NCBI RefSeq assembly: GCF_905203285.1
Contig: NZ_CAJKVK010000004.1
Coordinates: forward strand, 1-56,053
Reading direction: 5' to 3'
DNA: 56,053 nucleotides
Source: an uncultured Succinatimonas sp.
GTDB lineage: Bacteria > Pseudomonadota > Gammaproteobacteria > Enterobacterales > Succinivibrionaceae
The notes under the pieces were generated by a model, which saw only the letters and a program-made list of their open reading frames with translations, was not told where the DNA came from and searched no databases. The first letter of the stretch is position 1. The number at the start of each line of letters is the position of its first letter. Position numbers and translations under genes: made by a program. Shown one piece after another: positions 1 to 8,730 of this stretch.

Positions 1-1
1 T

Positions 2-73
2 GTCATCGTTAATGAAAACAAGGATGACACGCACACTCCTATGCGTGAAGTGGCGGCAATTGAGGAAGCGTGA
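2..73 (+). CDS. C-terminal tail of an unidentified protein (partial)
   Basis: The window opens inside a plus-strand reading frame that ends in TGA, followed at once by TAA. The visible 23 residues are hydrophilic and end in EVAAIEEA. They carry no motif that I recognise. Another frame is also open across this stretch (to a TAA near 128), so the coding call is tentative. It converges with the helicase gene, which stops 62 bases further on, so it limits the helicase cluster on this side. Confidence 0.3.
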   Translation, partial: VIVNENKDDTHTPMREVAAIEEA

Positions 74-134
74 TAAAAACGTTTTAATTTTTCTATTCAC
101 AGCAAGCAACTGCGGTTTTAAAAATTAATTTGCA

Positions 135-2360
135 TTAAAGTTCTTTAGCAAGACGCTTAAAAAATGTAAGAGCACCGTTTAAATCAAGCGAACGGTGCGC
201 ATAGTTAAGGCGCTTTAGCTCATTACTTAAACAATAGTCAAACTTATCTGTTTCAAGATTTTTAACTTTCATTACCAGATCGTTAAGCTTAATGTCATTT
301 TGTCTTAATATGTTGGCGACAGCGACTTTTAAGGTATCAATGGAACAGTATTCCAGCTCAATATGGCTATTGTACTGAACATTTTTTATCTGTTCCTTTG
401 CGAGCATGAGGCTTACGGTGCGCATGATGCGATCCCCTTTCCACGGGAAAAGAGCAAGGCCCTGCGGACCTGAGATCATGCACTTTTTATCAAGACCTAA
501 ATTAAAGAATGTATCCCGTCCTGCAGATAAGTTTTCTTTAGCTTGTGAGTTTAGGCAGGGAGGATAGTTGCCCTTCATATAAATATCGAACATGGTCATG
601 CGCACTTCATCATGAATAAAACCGGTATTTCCGGAAACGGATAAAGGAGACGCATGAAATTTATACGGTTTAACCGAGATGATGCGCTTTTGGGTATTAA
701 CGTCGCTTACTATCCAACCGTTACCGGCAAAAAGGAAAGTATCCTGAACCGCTATCGGCTGACATAAAGGAATGGTACCGATATGTTTGCCGTTATATTC
801 AATAACGTAATCCGGCAAGGTTTCAAAAGAGGCGTAAAACTTCCATTGACTGCACAATCTTTCGCCTTCAAGCCCTAAAGTTAACGTGCCGTCACGCAAT
901 TGCACGATAAGATCGTGTTCGGCAAGCGAACGCAGAAAGTTTGCGTATAAGGAGGCCGTGCACAGATTAAATGGTCCTGTTTTACATAGCAGTTCCCAAA
1001 GGTTTTTGGCTGAAACGCTGCCGTTTGCCGCGATTACCGATAGAGTCTGCTGCACCAAGGTGGAAAAAGAGTACTCTTTTTCAAGCGGCGGCTCATACCA
1101 GCGATTTAACAAAAGCTTAATCATTGCGGCAGATAAAACCGTATCTTCTGAAAGCTGCTCGGTTAAATAGTGTTTTGAACTGTAATATTCCGGGATGAAA
1201 AGTCTTAAAACCGCAAGGCCGTCACGGCGTCCCGAGCGTCCTAGACGCTGGCGTAATGAAGCTACGGACAAGGGCGGAGATATCTGACCTATAGAGGCGA
1301 CATTACTTATATCAATACCAAGCTCCAGAGTCGCGGTGCATATGGCCGTGGTAGGCAGTCTTCCTTCCTGCAGCCGCGCCTCAAGGCTTTCGCGCATATC
1401 TTTTGACAGTGAGCCGTGATGCGGAAAGAATTCCTGAGGAACATGATTTTTGCTGCACAGCTCGTGAAGATCGCTTGCGATAACTTCGGTTGCGGCTCTT
1501 GAATTGGTAAAAACAAGATTTGTCGTACCGCGCAGCAGTCTGAAAATATCGCCGGCTATTTCCCGATAGCGGGTATCGGATGCCTTAATTGCCTCTTCAT
1601 CCTTTTTTAGGCGCTTTGCTTCATTAATTCCTTTTTCTACATCATCATTATCGATGATATAGCCGCGAACCTGTACGGCAAGTCGAGATTTGCCGGAGCT
1701 GTCGTCTTTGATTAAATCGCATTTTATGGTGCGGTTATTTGGGCGCAGGTATTCGGTTACCGAGTTTAAGTTTGAAAAGGTAGCGGAAATGGCGATGCGC
1801 CTTATTACCCTGGCGACGCTGTTTTCAATACGATGCAGCTGCGATTGCAGCTGATAGCCGCGCTGGGTACCCATGAAGGCATGGAATTCGTCGATGATAA
1901 CAAAATCGGTATTTTTAAACGCTTCTTTTATAAAAGCGTTGTGATTCATTAAAAGAGATTCAAGAGATTCCGGGGTGATGAGTAAAATTCCCTGCGGATT
2001 GTCAAACAACTTCTTTTTATTATTGGCGGCACTGTCGCCATGCCACGGCGTTACGGCGATTTTTAAGCTTTCGGTCAGATCTTTTAGTCTTCTTGTTTGA
2101 TCGTTGATTAAAGCTTTAAGCGGACTGATGCAGAGAATTCTGATACCGGGTTTATTTTCTTTTGCAATATAAGTCAAAGCCGGCAAAAAAGCAGCCTCGG
2201 TTTTGCCGCTTGCCGTTGACGCGGAAATAATGATGTCATCGCTGCTCTTTAAAATCGGGACGATGGCATTTTTCTGCACCGGGTGCAGATCCTGCCATCC
2301 TCGCTGCCTAATCCATTTTAAAAGTCGCGGATCAAGTAGATCTATAGGGTTTTCCGTCAT
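135..2360 (-). CDS. Lhr-like superfamily 2 DEAD/DEAH-box helicase (BrxHI-like)
   Basis: A 741-residue superfamily 2 helicase. A Q-motif-like start (HPVQKNAI, about 27-34) precedes Walker A ASTASGKT (47-54). Walker B is the variant DEFH (157-160), motif III is SAT (192-194), and QRLGRSGR at 371-378 is motif VI with its arginine finger. The remaining 360 or so residues resemble the winged-helix and C-terminal parts of Lhr-type helicases. Its start overlaps the stop of the BrxD-like ATPase gene by 4 bases (ATGA), which indicates translational coupling. Lhr-like helicases paired with this ATPase family are known from BREX type 2 (BrxHI with BrxD) and from TerB-linked stress or defence clusters. 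No other BREX gene is visible here. The helicase assignment is firm; the role in defence or genome maintenance is inferred. Confidence 0.85.
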   Translation of the reverse strand: MTENPIDLLDPRLLKWIRQRGWQDLHPVQKNAIVPILKSSDDIIISASTASGKTEAAFLPALTYIAKENKPGIRILCISPLKALINDQTRRLKDLTESLKIAVTPWHGDSAANNKKKLFDNPQGILLITPESLESLLMNHNAFIKEAFKNTDFVIIDEFHAFMGTQRGYQLQSQLHRIENSVARVIRRIAISATFSNLNSVTEYLRPNNRTIKCDLIKDDSSGKSRLAVQVRGYIIDNDDVEKGINEAKRLKKDEEAIKASDTRYREIAGDIFRLLRGTTNLVFTNSRAATEVIASDLHELCSKNHVPQEFFPHHGSLSKDMRESLEARLQEGRLPTTAICTATLELGIDISNVASIGQISPPLSVASLRQRLGRSGRRDGLAVLRLFIPEYYSSKHYLTEQLSEDTVLSAAMIKLLLNRWYEPPLEKEYSFSTLVQQTLSVIAANGSVSAKNLWELLCKTGPFNLCTASLYANFLRSLAEHDLIVQLRDGTLTLGLEGERLCSQWKFYASFETLPDYVIEYNGKHIGTIPLCQPIAVQDTFLFAGNGWIVSDVNTQKRIISVKPYKFHASPLSVSGNTGFIHDEVRMTMFDIYMKGNYPPCLNSQAKENLSAGRDTFFNLGLDKKCMISGPQGLALFPWKGDRIMRTVSLMLAKEQIKNVQYNSHIELEYCSIDTLKVAVANILRQNDIKLNDLVMKVKNLETDKFDYCLSNELKRLNYAHRSLDLNGALTFFKRLAKEL

Positions 2361-3685
2361 AGAGTAAAGGCAGTCAGCGCGTCCTCGTCATTGCTATCAT
2401 CCTTATCGGAAGCAGCATCATTTTTAACCGTTACCAAAGAAGGATCGCTTTCATTTGCGACATTGATTCCTTCAATCAGGGTTTGCCATTTCAGATCCGG
2501 GTTTTGCGCTAAAATCGCCAAAAGATCGGTAAAGGCTTTAATAGTATTGCGCGGGGTTCTGAAATAAGCATCGCCGATGCGGTTGCTGCAGTGCTGCAAG
2601 AACGCGGTCAGCGCTTCGTCAGGCAACAGATATTTTTCTTTATCGCCGCCGGCAAATACGTTGCGGATATTGCATAAAAGAACGTAAAGCTCTTCAGGAT
2701 GCAGATTTTCAAGCATTAAAACCGGACTGGTATAATCAACGACATTGGCAATTTGGGCAAATGAGTTTTCAGCAAGGCGTGAATGCAAAGCCTCATAGCT
2801 GTAAAGACCTTTTCTCGGATCGATTAAAAACTCGGGAGTTCCGCCTAAAAGGAAGCCCAAATATTCGGCAGAACCTTGCAGGCAGTCGTTTAAGATGCGC
2901 AGAATCTGCTCATAGTTTGCCGAGCGTGAACGCTGATTGGAAATTTTGTATAAATTGACCATTTCGTCAAGGTTGACGAGCAGACCCTTGTAACCTGCCT
3001 GAACGACGAAGCGGGCCAATAATTTTAAATGATCGTAAACGGATGAATCATCGATGATGGTTCTGACGTCCAAATCATTTCTTGCCTCGGTACGGGTTGA
3101 GTATTCTCCGCGCAGATATCTTACGGCGGCGGATTTTAACTCTTCATTATCTTCATTGTAGCCGCGCCAATATGCCGCTATCACTTTGGCAAAGTCGTAG
3201 CCACCGACAAGCTCTGAAAGCGATGACAGCTTTTCTTTGATTAGAACTTCGACGTCTTTTCCCTGTTTTTCAGCTTCGGCGCGCTGAACGGTGATGAATT
3301 TTTCGATGATGGGGATCATCGCGTTGCCTTCAGGGTGAGCGCGGGTCGCGATATTGCGGGTTAATTCCTGATAAAGATTACGCGCCTGACCGTTGCTTGC
3401 CTGCAAACGGCGATCCGGTGCTAAATCGGCATTGACAGCGACCATGCCTTTTTCCAAGGCAATGTAGCGGATTAATTGTAAAAAGAAGGATTTACCGGCA
3501 CCGAAATCTCCGATGATAAGTCTGAAGGCGCTTCCGCCTTCACAGATCCTGTCAAGATCTTCGATTAAGGCTTTAACCTCGTTAACTCGTCCTACCTGAA
3601 TATGTTCAAGTCCGATACGCGGAGTTACGCCGGCGCGCAGCGATTGAATGATTGCTGATCTTTCACGAGGTCTTATTGCTGCCAT
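2357..3685 (-). CDS. BrxD-like (DUF2791) P-loop ATP-binding protein
   Basis: A 442-residue ATPase. The N-terminus (RAGVTPRIGLEHIQVGR) and the stretch VNADLAPDRRLQASNGQAR, about 84-102, match what I know of the DUF2791/BrxD family. Walker A is GDFGAGKS at 59-66. A likely Walker B is LLVNLDEMV at 235-243, with D240 and E241 as acidic residues. Members occur beside Lhr-like helicases in BREX type 2 and with TerB-domain proteins. Here only the helicase follows, overlapping by 4 bases. The gene starts 56 bases after the prmA stop on the same strand, so it could share the prmA transcript. No PglX, PglZ or BrxC is present in the window. Family call good, biological role unknown. Confidence 0.75.
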   Translation of the reverse strand: MAAIRPRERSAIIQSLRAGVTPRIGLEHIQVGRVNEVKALIEDLDRICEGGSAFRLIIGDFGAGKSFFLQLIRYIALEKGMVAVNADLAPDRRLQASNGQARNLYQELTRNIATRAHPEGNAMIPIIEKFITVQRAEAEKQGKDVEVLIKEKLSSLSELVGGYDFAKVIAAYWRGYNEDNEELKSAAVRYLRGEYSTRTEARNDLDVRTIIDDSSVYDHLKLLARFVVQAGYKGLLVNLDEMVNLYKISNQRSRSANYEQILRILNDCLQGSAEYLGFLLGGTPEFLIDPRKGLYSYEALHSRLAENSFAQIANVVDYTSPVLMLENLHPEELYVLLCNIRNVFAGGDKEKYLLPDEALTAFLQHCSNRIGDAYFRTPRNTIKAFTDLLAILAQNPDLKWQTLIEGINVANESDPSLVTVKNDAASDKDDSNDEDALTAFTL

Positions 3686-3740
3686 GCTTATTCCTTAAAT
3701 TTACCAGAGAAAAATTTATTATAGCCCTATATGTTTAAAT

Positions 3741-4622
3741 TTACTTCTTTTGCCCTGTAATTAACGCCCAGCCGTCTTTTTCACGACTTAACGTCATGTT
3801 AAAGTCTTTGCTGTAGGCCTCAATGATTTCAGGGGCTTGTTCTGTAAGAATGCCAGATAGTGCAAGCAGACCGTCAGGCGCCGTCAGTTTGGCAATATGC
3901 GGCTCAAGATCGGCAAGCGGACCGCAGAGAATATTGGCTACGGTAACCGGAGCCGGAGTTAATGAGGCACTGGATTTTTTGCCGTCGCATAATGTCAATT
4001 TATTTAAAACGCCGTTGCGTTTGGCGTTTTCTTTACTGGCTTCAAGAGCCTGCGGATCGATATCAACGCCGAAAGCTTCTTTTGCGCCGAGTTTTAATGC
4101 TGCGATGGCAAGAATTCCTGAACCGCAGCCGTAATCCAGGACGGTTTTATCGGTGAGATCAAGACTGTCAAGCCATTCAAGGCATAAAGACGTGGTAGGG
4201 TGCGTACCCGTGCCGAAGGCAAGTCCCGGATCGAGCATAACGGTAACGGCATCAGGCTCGGGAACTTTACACCAGGTCGGGCAAATCCACAGTCTTTTTC
4301 CGAATTTTAACGGCTTGAACGAATCCATCCAGGCTCTAATCCAATCTCTGTCCTCTAAATTGACCGACATGACAGGCACATGATCGCCTAAGATTTGCTT
4401 TAACGAATTTACTATAGCCTTATCGTCGGTTCCTTTATCAAAAAGACCGGTGACGTCGGTGTTGGGCCATAAGCGCCGTTCGCCCGGCAGCGGTTCTAAA
4501 ATCGGGCTGTCCTCGGCATCGGAGTAGGTAACGGCAAGCGAACCTAATTGCTCGAGCAAGGCAGCGATAGTATCGGCGTTTTTTGAAGTGGTGCGTATTT
4601 TAATTTGGATCCAGTCAGACAT
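3741..4622 (-). CDS. prmA: Ribosomal protein L11 methyltransferase PrmA
   Basis: A 293-residue SAM-dependent methyltransferase that trimethylates ribosomal protein L11. The N-terminal domain opens with WIQIKIRT, as in PrmA. The signature DPGLAFGTGTHPTT precedes motif I, VLDYGCGSGILAIAALKLGA, and the acidic motif II GVDID. The NPPY-type position reads VANILCGPL, consistent with the NIL variant of PrmA. Length equals the usual 293 residues. It starts 7 bases downstream of the stop of the membrane-protein gene and is followed by the BrxD-like ATPase 56 bases on, so a four-gene transcript is plausible. In many gammaproteobacteria prmA instead sits beside panF or dusB-fis; that neighbourhood is absent here. 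Confidence 0.96.
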   Translation of the reverse strand: MSDWIQIKIRTTSKNADTIAALLEQLGSLAVTYSDAEDSPILEPLPGERRLWPNTDVTGLFDKGTDDKAIVNSLKQILGDHVPVMSVNLEDRDWIRAWMDSFKPLKFGKRLWICPTWCKVPEPDAVTVMLDPGLAFGTGTHPTTSLCLEWLDSLDLTDKTVLDYGCGSGILAIAALKLGAKEAFGVDIDPQALEASKENAKRNGVLNKLTLCDGKKSSASLTPAPVTVANILCGPLADLEPHIAKLTAPDGLLALSGILTEQAPEIIEAYSKDFNMTLSREKDGWALITGQKK

Positions 4623-4629
4623 ATTTCAC

Positions 4630-6051
4630 CTATAACGGTTTAACGTGCGGCATGGGTTTAATCGCAAATGCCGGGGTTAAGGGAACTTCCTGCTCGGTCA
4701 TGAAGAACTCATTTGCGTTTAAAAGCTGCAGGCGTTTTTGAAAGAAAGCCGCATTATCCCCAAAATCGCAGGATAAAACCCGTTTAATGCGATCATAAGA
4801 AATTTTCTTATTGGTTAAAGTGTTTAAAGTCGGCATATTGATAAGTGCAATGTCGTTAATATGCAGAAAAACGGTACTGCCTTGCCGTTTTACGTCACGT
4901 AAATTACTAAGTCCGCCTAAGGAACGTAAAATCGCTATGACGCTTAAATCCGGGCTGTTTTTATTATTGGCGTTCGCTCCTGCTTTTATTAAGGATTTTC
5001 TTTGCTTTATTACCTGGGTTCGTTCTTTTTTGAACATGATGCTGATAAGAACGTAGAAAACCGGGAAGATGAAAGCGAATAGGAAAAGATAGATATGCGA
5101 CTCTTTAAAACCGACAAGGTGACTTGTCATCATATTGATGTCGGGAGTATAGAGATTGGATATTTCGGTTAGAGCCGGCAGAATCATGAAGTAGGACAAA
5201 AAGCACAAGATCACGCTGTTTAACAAAAACACGATAAATGTGCCCGGCAGAAAAATCATTATCAGCAATGAAATAAGCGAGACGCAGCCGCCGATTGACG
5301 CGGTCATGGCGCAGATGGCTGCAAGAAAGGTTAAAAACAGCCTCATGCTCGGACCGTTAAAGAAGGAGCGCACTAAAATAATCGTCGGCAGGGAAATAAC
5401 GTTGCTGACGAAGATTGCATTGATAAAGGCGTTGCGCATTAAAGGTTCGTAATTGGTCGAGGCAAGATAGCTTAAAAACTCATGATGTCCGAAAGTCTGC
5501 ATTACAAGAAAAATCGGGGCATAAATAAAAGATAAGAAACTTGTCCCGAAAGCCGGACTGAAGCTGAATTCGACAAAGCTTTGAATCTGCCGCAATATGA
5601 CGATTGAGCCGATAAGCACCAGATAGGGCAGGATAAACGCCGAGATGCGGTTGCCTTCATGAGTGTCGTTTATTGACTGATCTTCGTCAAATAAGACGGA
5701 AGAGGGCAGCATGGCAAGAATTGAGGCGGAAGCTGCAAATGAGCAGATAACCGGGTTGTGCAGCAGGTCAGGATTTATATTGGCGATAAGGACAACGAGG
5801 ATAATATAAGAACTTAAGGTGATGATAAATTGGATGAAACGGTTTTTAAGCGGAATGAGCAAAACTAGGGTGATGGCGAAAATTCCCGGAAAAACGACGC
5901 GGATGATATTAAGACACAGATGACGAAGCCCCGGAGTCATTTCAGTTGAAATTCGCGGGCTCAGCGTCCATACGAGCAAAGCAAAAAGCATGAGTGGAAG
6001 CAGGAGAAACAAGCTTCTTTGCTGATAGGCCTGATTTTGCAGTCGCTTCAA
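4630..6051 (-). CDS. Membrane protein resembling a degenerate glucose-family PTS EIICB
   Basis: A 473-residue protein starting at TTG, with GGGGAT 6 bases upstream as ribosome binding site. Residues 1-345 hold about ten hydrophobic segments. GHHEF at 188-192 sits where glucose-family EIIC proteins have the GLHH motif. The following segment (about 235-290) has the layout of the ITEPxEF region, but the key motif is replaced by SIGGCVSL (252-259). Residues 371-440 look like an EIIB domain (ILRSLGGLSNL), yet the phosphorylated cysteine position reads KRQGSTV with no cysteine. Both signature sites therefore seem lost. It reads straight into prmA with a 7-base gap. The homology is my alignment by eye; a diverged transporter of another class is possible. 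If correct, it is more likely a sensor or scaffold than an active PTS permease. Confidence 0.4.
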   Translation of the reverse strand: MKRLQNQAYQQRSLFLLLPLMLFALLVWTLSPRISTEMTPGLRHLCLNIIRVVFPGIFAITLVLLIPLKNRFIQFIITLSSYIILVVLIANINPDLLHNPVICSFAASASILAMLPSSVLFDEDQSINDTHEGNRISAFILPYLVLIGSIVILRQIQSFVEFSFSPAFGTSFLSFIYAPIFLVMQTFGHHEFLSYLASTNYEPLMRNAFINAIFVSNVISLPTIILVRSFFNGPSMRLFLTFLAAICAMTASIGGCVSLISLLIMIFLPGTFIVFLLNSVILCFLSYFMILPALTEISNLYTPDINMMTSHLVGFKESHIYLFLFAFIFPVFYVLISIMFKKERTQVIKQRKSLIKAGANANNKNSPDLSVIAILRSLGGLSNLRDVKRQGSTVFLHINDIALINMPTLNTLTNKKISYDRIKRVLSCDFGDNAAFFQKRLQLLNANEFFMTEQEVPLTPAFAIKPMPHVKPL

Positions 6052-6079
6052 TTTATATCCCCGTTAACCGATCTTATTT

Positions 6080-6106
6080 ATTTTAACAAAAACACTGCGT
6101 TTTCAA
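6080..6106 (-). promoter_or_regulatory. Candidate promoter of the EIICB-like/prmA/BrxD-like/helicase run
   Basis: On the minus strand TTGAAA (6106-6101) lies 15 bases from TAAAAT (6085-6080), about 30 bases ahead of the TTG start at 6051. The spacer is 2 bases short of ideal. No other sigma-70-like site is as good in this gap. Confidence 0.4.
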
Positions 6107-6249
6107 TGAAAAAACTATCATTCTTGTATGAGATTAGAAAAAATTTTGGTAAACGGATAAATATCTTTAAGTCTTTTAGGCTAAAGCCAAACCCTTAAGG
6201 GGAGTTTTTTCTTGTGTTACAATTTGTGCCGGTTTTAAAGGAGAAAAAA

Positions 6250-7947
6250 GTGAAGATTGTAAGACGGGAAAGAGTTGATGACAGCGTACTTGCCGATCGC
6301 ATTGCCGATCCGATACTGCGGCAAGTTCTTGTTAGCCGCGGTGTTACGTCAGATAAAGATCTTGACCCCGATCTTGCATTACTTTTGCATTATCGCGATT
6401 TAAAAGATATAAACGCAGCCTCAGCGAGAATTGCCGCTGCCGTAATCAATAAAGAGATCGTCATGGTGTGCGGGGATTATGACGTAGACGGTCTTACGGG
6501 TACGGCGCTGGGCGTTTTATGCTTGAAAGCTTTCGGGCTTGAGAAAGTTTTGTTTGATGTGCCGTCCCGTTATGACGGAGGATACGGCTTGTCATCAAAA
6601 ATGATTGATAAGGCCAAAGATAACGGTGCAACCCTCATAATCACCGTAGATAACGGCATCGGTTGTCACGAATCGGCATTATACGCCAAAGAAAAGGGAA
6701 TTGATTTAGTCATAACCGATCATCATGAAAGTTTGGGAACATTGCCTGAAGCTCTTGCCGTTGTCGATCCCAAGCGCCAAGACTGCAGCTTTGCCTCAAA
6801 AAATTTGTGCGGCGTCGGTGTCCTTTTTTATGTTTTAATCGCGGTCAGGGCCGTGCTTATCGAAAAAGGATATTACCCCTCGCGCAGCGATGCTCCCTGC
6901 ATGGGACAGTTTTTGGATTTAGTGGCAATCGGAACTATAGGCGATGTCGTGAATCTTGATGCCAATAACCGCCGCTTAGTCAAAGCCGGATTGCAGCGTA
7001 TGCAAAGGCAAAATGCGCAAATCGGCGTGAAGGCGCTTGCCGAGGTGTCAAGAATCGATATGGAAAAAATCGATCCTATCGCCATCGCTTTTGATTTGTG
7101 CCCACGGCTTAACGCGGCAGGACGTTTGAAGCTTGATGATAATCCTGCGCTGTTGTGCCTTTTATGTGATGATTATGACAAGGCTCTGTCGCTTGCGGTA
7201 AAACTTGATTTTTGCAATCGCCGCCGCAGTGATTTTGAAAAGGTGATGCTTGTCGAGGCAAAAGAGGATGCTCTGCTGCAGGCAAATGACAATGCTTTGG
7301 TTTTATACCGTTCTTCATGGTTAAGCGGAATTTCAGGGCTTATCGCAGGTCGGCTTAAAGAACAATATCAAAAGCCGTGCTTTGTCTTTGCCGGAGATAC
7401 GGACAGCGTTACCGGATCGGCCCGATCGGTTCCGGGTTTTTCCATTGTCGGAGCTTTAAACCGTATCAATGAAGAGGCTCCTGATTTACTGCTGCGCTAC
7501 GGCGGTCATTCCATGGCGGCGGGAGCTACATTAAAAGTTTCGGATCTTAAGCGTTTTAAAGATCTGTTAAATAAAGAAGCTATGACTCTTTTAGATAAAG
7601 ACGAGCAGGAAGTTTTATCTGACGGCTGTCTGCCCGAGCCTTACCTTAAGGATTTGAATTTTGCTTTGGCGCTTGAGTCATGCGGTCCTTGGGGGCAAGG
7701 ATTTCCCGAGCCGGTGTTTGACGGGGTGTTTTACATTGAAGAGGCAAGAGTTCTTGCCAATCGGCACGTAAGATTCAGATTGCGATCGGATAACACGGTA
7801 TTTAGCGCAATCAGGTTTCGAGCCTCGGTTTATGAAAAGAATCTTCTGCCCGGCATTGAAGTTAAAGCCGCTTTTTCGGTGGGAGTCGATCGTTATTTTG
7901 CCAACGAGCGGGTGGAAATTAAGATTGAGTACATCGAGCCCGTATAG
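6250..7947 (+). CDS. recJ: Single-stranded-DNA-specific 5'-3' exonuclease RecJ
   Basis: RecJ degrades single-stranded DNA 5' to 3' in recombination and mismatch repair. The DHH-family motifs are visible: VCGDYDVDGLTGTA (motif I), TVDNGIG (motif II) and VITDHHE (the DHH motif), followed by DPKR. The DHHA1 part shows YGGHSMAAGATL. I chose the GTG at 6250 because AAAGGAG lies 6 bases upstream and the product then begins MKIVRRERV, like the short RRRE start of E. coli RecJ. A GTG at 6214, also with a purine-rich site (AAGGGGAG) at good distance, is the alternative and would add 12 residues. Length (565 residues) is close to the E. coli enzyme. It is transcribed away from the EIICB-like gene. Confidence 0.95.
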   Translation: MKIVRRERVDDSVLADRIADPILRQVLVSRGVTSDKDLDPDLALLLHYRDLKDINAASARIAAAVINKEIVMVCGDYDVDGLTGTALGVLCLKAFGLEKVLFDVPSRYDGGYGLSSKMIDKAKDNGATLIITVDNGIGCHESALYAKEKGIDLVITDHHESLGTLPEALAVVDPKRQDCSFASKNLCGVGVLFYVLIAVRAVLIEKGYYPSRSDAPCMGQFLDLVAIGTIGDVVNLDANNRRLVKAGLQRMQRQNAQIGVKALAEVSRIDMEKIDPIAIAFDLCPRLNAAGRLKLDDNPALLCLLCDDYDKALSLAVKLDFCNRRRSDFEKVMLVEAKEDALLQANDNALVLYRSSWLSGISGLIAGRLKEQYQKPCFVFAGDTDSVTGSARSVPGFSIVGALNRINEEAPDLLLRYGGHSMAAGATLKVSDLKRFKDLLNKEAMTLLDKDEQEVLSDGCLPEPYLKDLNFALALESCGPWGQGFPEPVFDGVFYIEEARVLANRHVRFRLRSDNTVFSAIRFRASVYEKNLLPGIEVKAAFSVGVDRYFANERVEIKIEYIEPV

Positions 7948-7971
7948 GGCAGTGAAAAAATTTGTGCTTTT

Positions 7972-8001
7972 TTGATACAAGATGGCTTTGATTGCTATAT
8001 A
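7972..8001 (+). promoter_or_regulatory. Candidate sigma-70 promoter of the RpiB-type isomerase gene
   Basis: TTGATA (7972-7977) and TATATA (7996-8001) are 18 bases apart, ending 37 bases before the ATG at 8039. This fits an independent start for the isomerase rather than read-through from recJ. Confidence 0.45.
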
Positions 8002-8038
8002 GTATGTTCAGTTAATTTCTTTATTTAGGATAACGAAT

Positions 8039-8671
8039 ATGAAAATCGCTCTTATTCTGGAAAATTCCCAAGCCGGAAAAAACAAGATCATTTTTGAAGA
8101 GTTAAACCGTGCTGCAAAAGCTCACGGTCATGAAGTTTTAAATTTCGGAATGTATACCGCTGAAGACAAGCGCTGCCTTACTTATGTAATGAACGGTTTG
8201 CTCGCTTCATTGGTATTAACCTGCAAGGTTGCCGATTTTGTTGTAACAGGATGCGGAACCGGCGAGGGCGCTTGCGTTGCCTGTAACGCTTTCCCCGGTG
8301 TTCAGTGTGGACATGTAACTTCCCCGGTTGACGCTTACCTCTTTACCCAGGTAAATGCCGGCAATGCCATTTCCCTGCCTTATGCTCAGAATTTCGGCTG
8401 GGGCGGCGAGCTTAACTTACGTTATACCTTTGAAAAATTGTTCGCAGCTCCGTTCGGCGGCGGTTATCCTCCTGAGCGTGTCGAGGCCGAGCAGCGCAAT
8501 AAGAAGATTTTAGACGGCGTTAAAGAAATCACTCAGCGTCCTTTAATCGAAGTTTTAAAGGGTCTTGATCGCGATTTTGTCAAGAACACGATTGACGATC
8601 CTAAGTTTGCTGAGCTCTTCTATCCGAATTGCCAGAATGAAGAAATTGCGGCTTTCTTAAAATCTTTATAA
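8039..8671 (+). CDS. RpiB/LacA/LacB-family sugar-phosphate isomerase
   Basis: A 210-residue protein starting MKIALILENSQAGKN. VADFVVTGCGTGEGACVACN matches the GTG-Gxxx-N signature of the RpiB/LacAB fold, with a cysteine near the place of the RpiB catalytic cysteine. It is longer than RpiB of E. coli (149 residues) and belongs to the larger variant with the GWGGELNLRYTFEKLF segment. The likely reaction is aldose-ketose isomerisation of a five- or six-carbon sugar phosphate; the true substrate cannot be read from the sequence. It has its own promoter candidate and ends in a strong terminator. Confidence 0.85.
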   Translation: MKIALILENSQAGKNKIIFEELNRAAKAHGHEVLNFGMYTAEDKRCLTYVMNGLLASLVLTCKVADFVVTGCGTGEGACVACNAFPGVQCGHVTSPVDAYLFTQVNAGNAISLPYAQNFGWGGELNLRYTFEKLFAAPFGGGYPPERVEAEQRNKKILDGVKEITQRPLIEVLKGLDRDFVKNTIDDPKFAELFYPNCQNEEIAAFLKSL

Positions 8672-8694
8672 TTTCTTCTCTGAAAGATGAAAAT

Positions 8695-8726
8695 AAAGCG
8701 CTGATTTAAATTTCAGCGCTTTTTTA
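8695..8726 (+). terminator. Rho-independent terminator after the RpiB-type gene
   Basis: AAAGCGCTGA (8695-8704) pairs perfectly with TCAGCGCTTT (8713-8722), with more T residues after it. It ends the isomerase transcript. The A residues on the other side may let it also serve the convergent DUF2786 gene. Confidence 0.85.
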
Positions 8727-8730
8727 ATGC

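Noticed and set aside
6214..6250. Earlier GTG start of recJ at 6214
   Set aside because: Adds 12 residues not seen in the family start; the GTG at 6250 has a good ribosome binding site. Kept only as an alternative.
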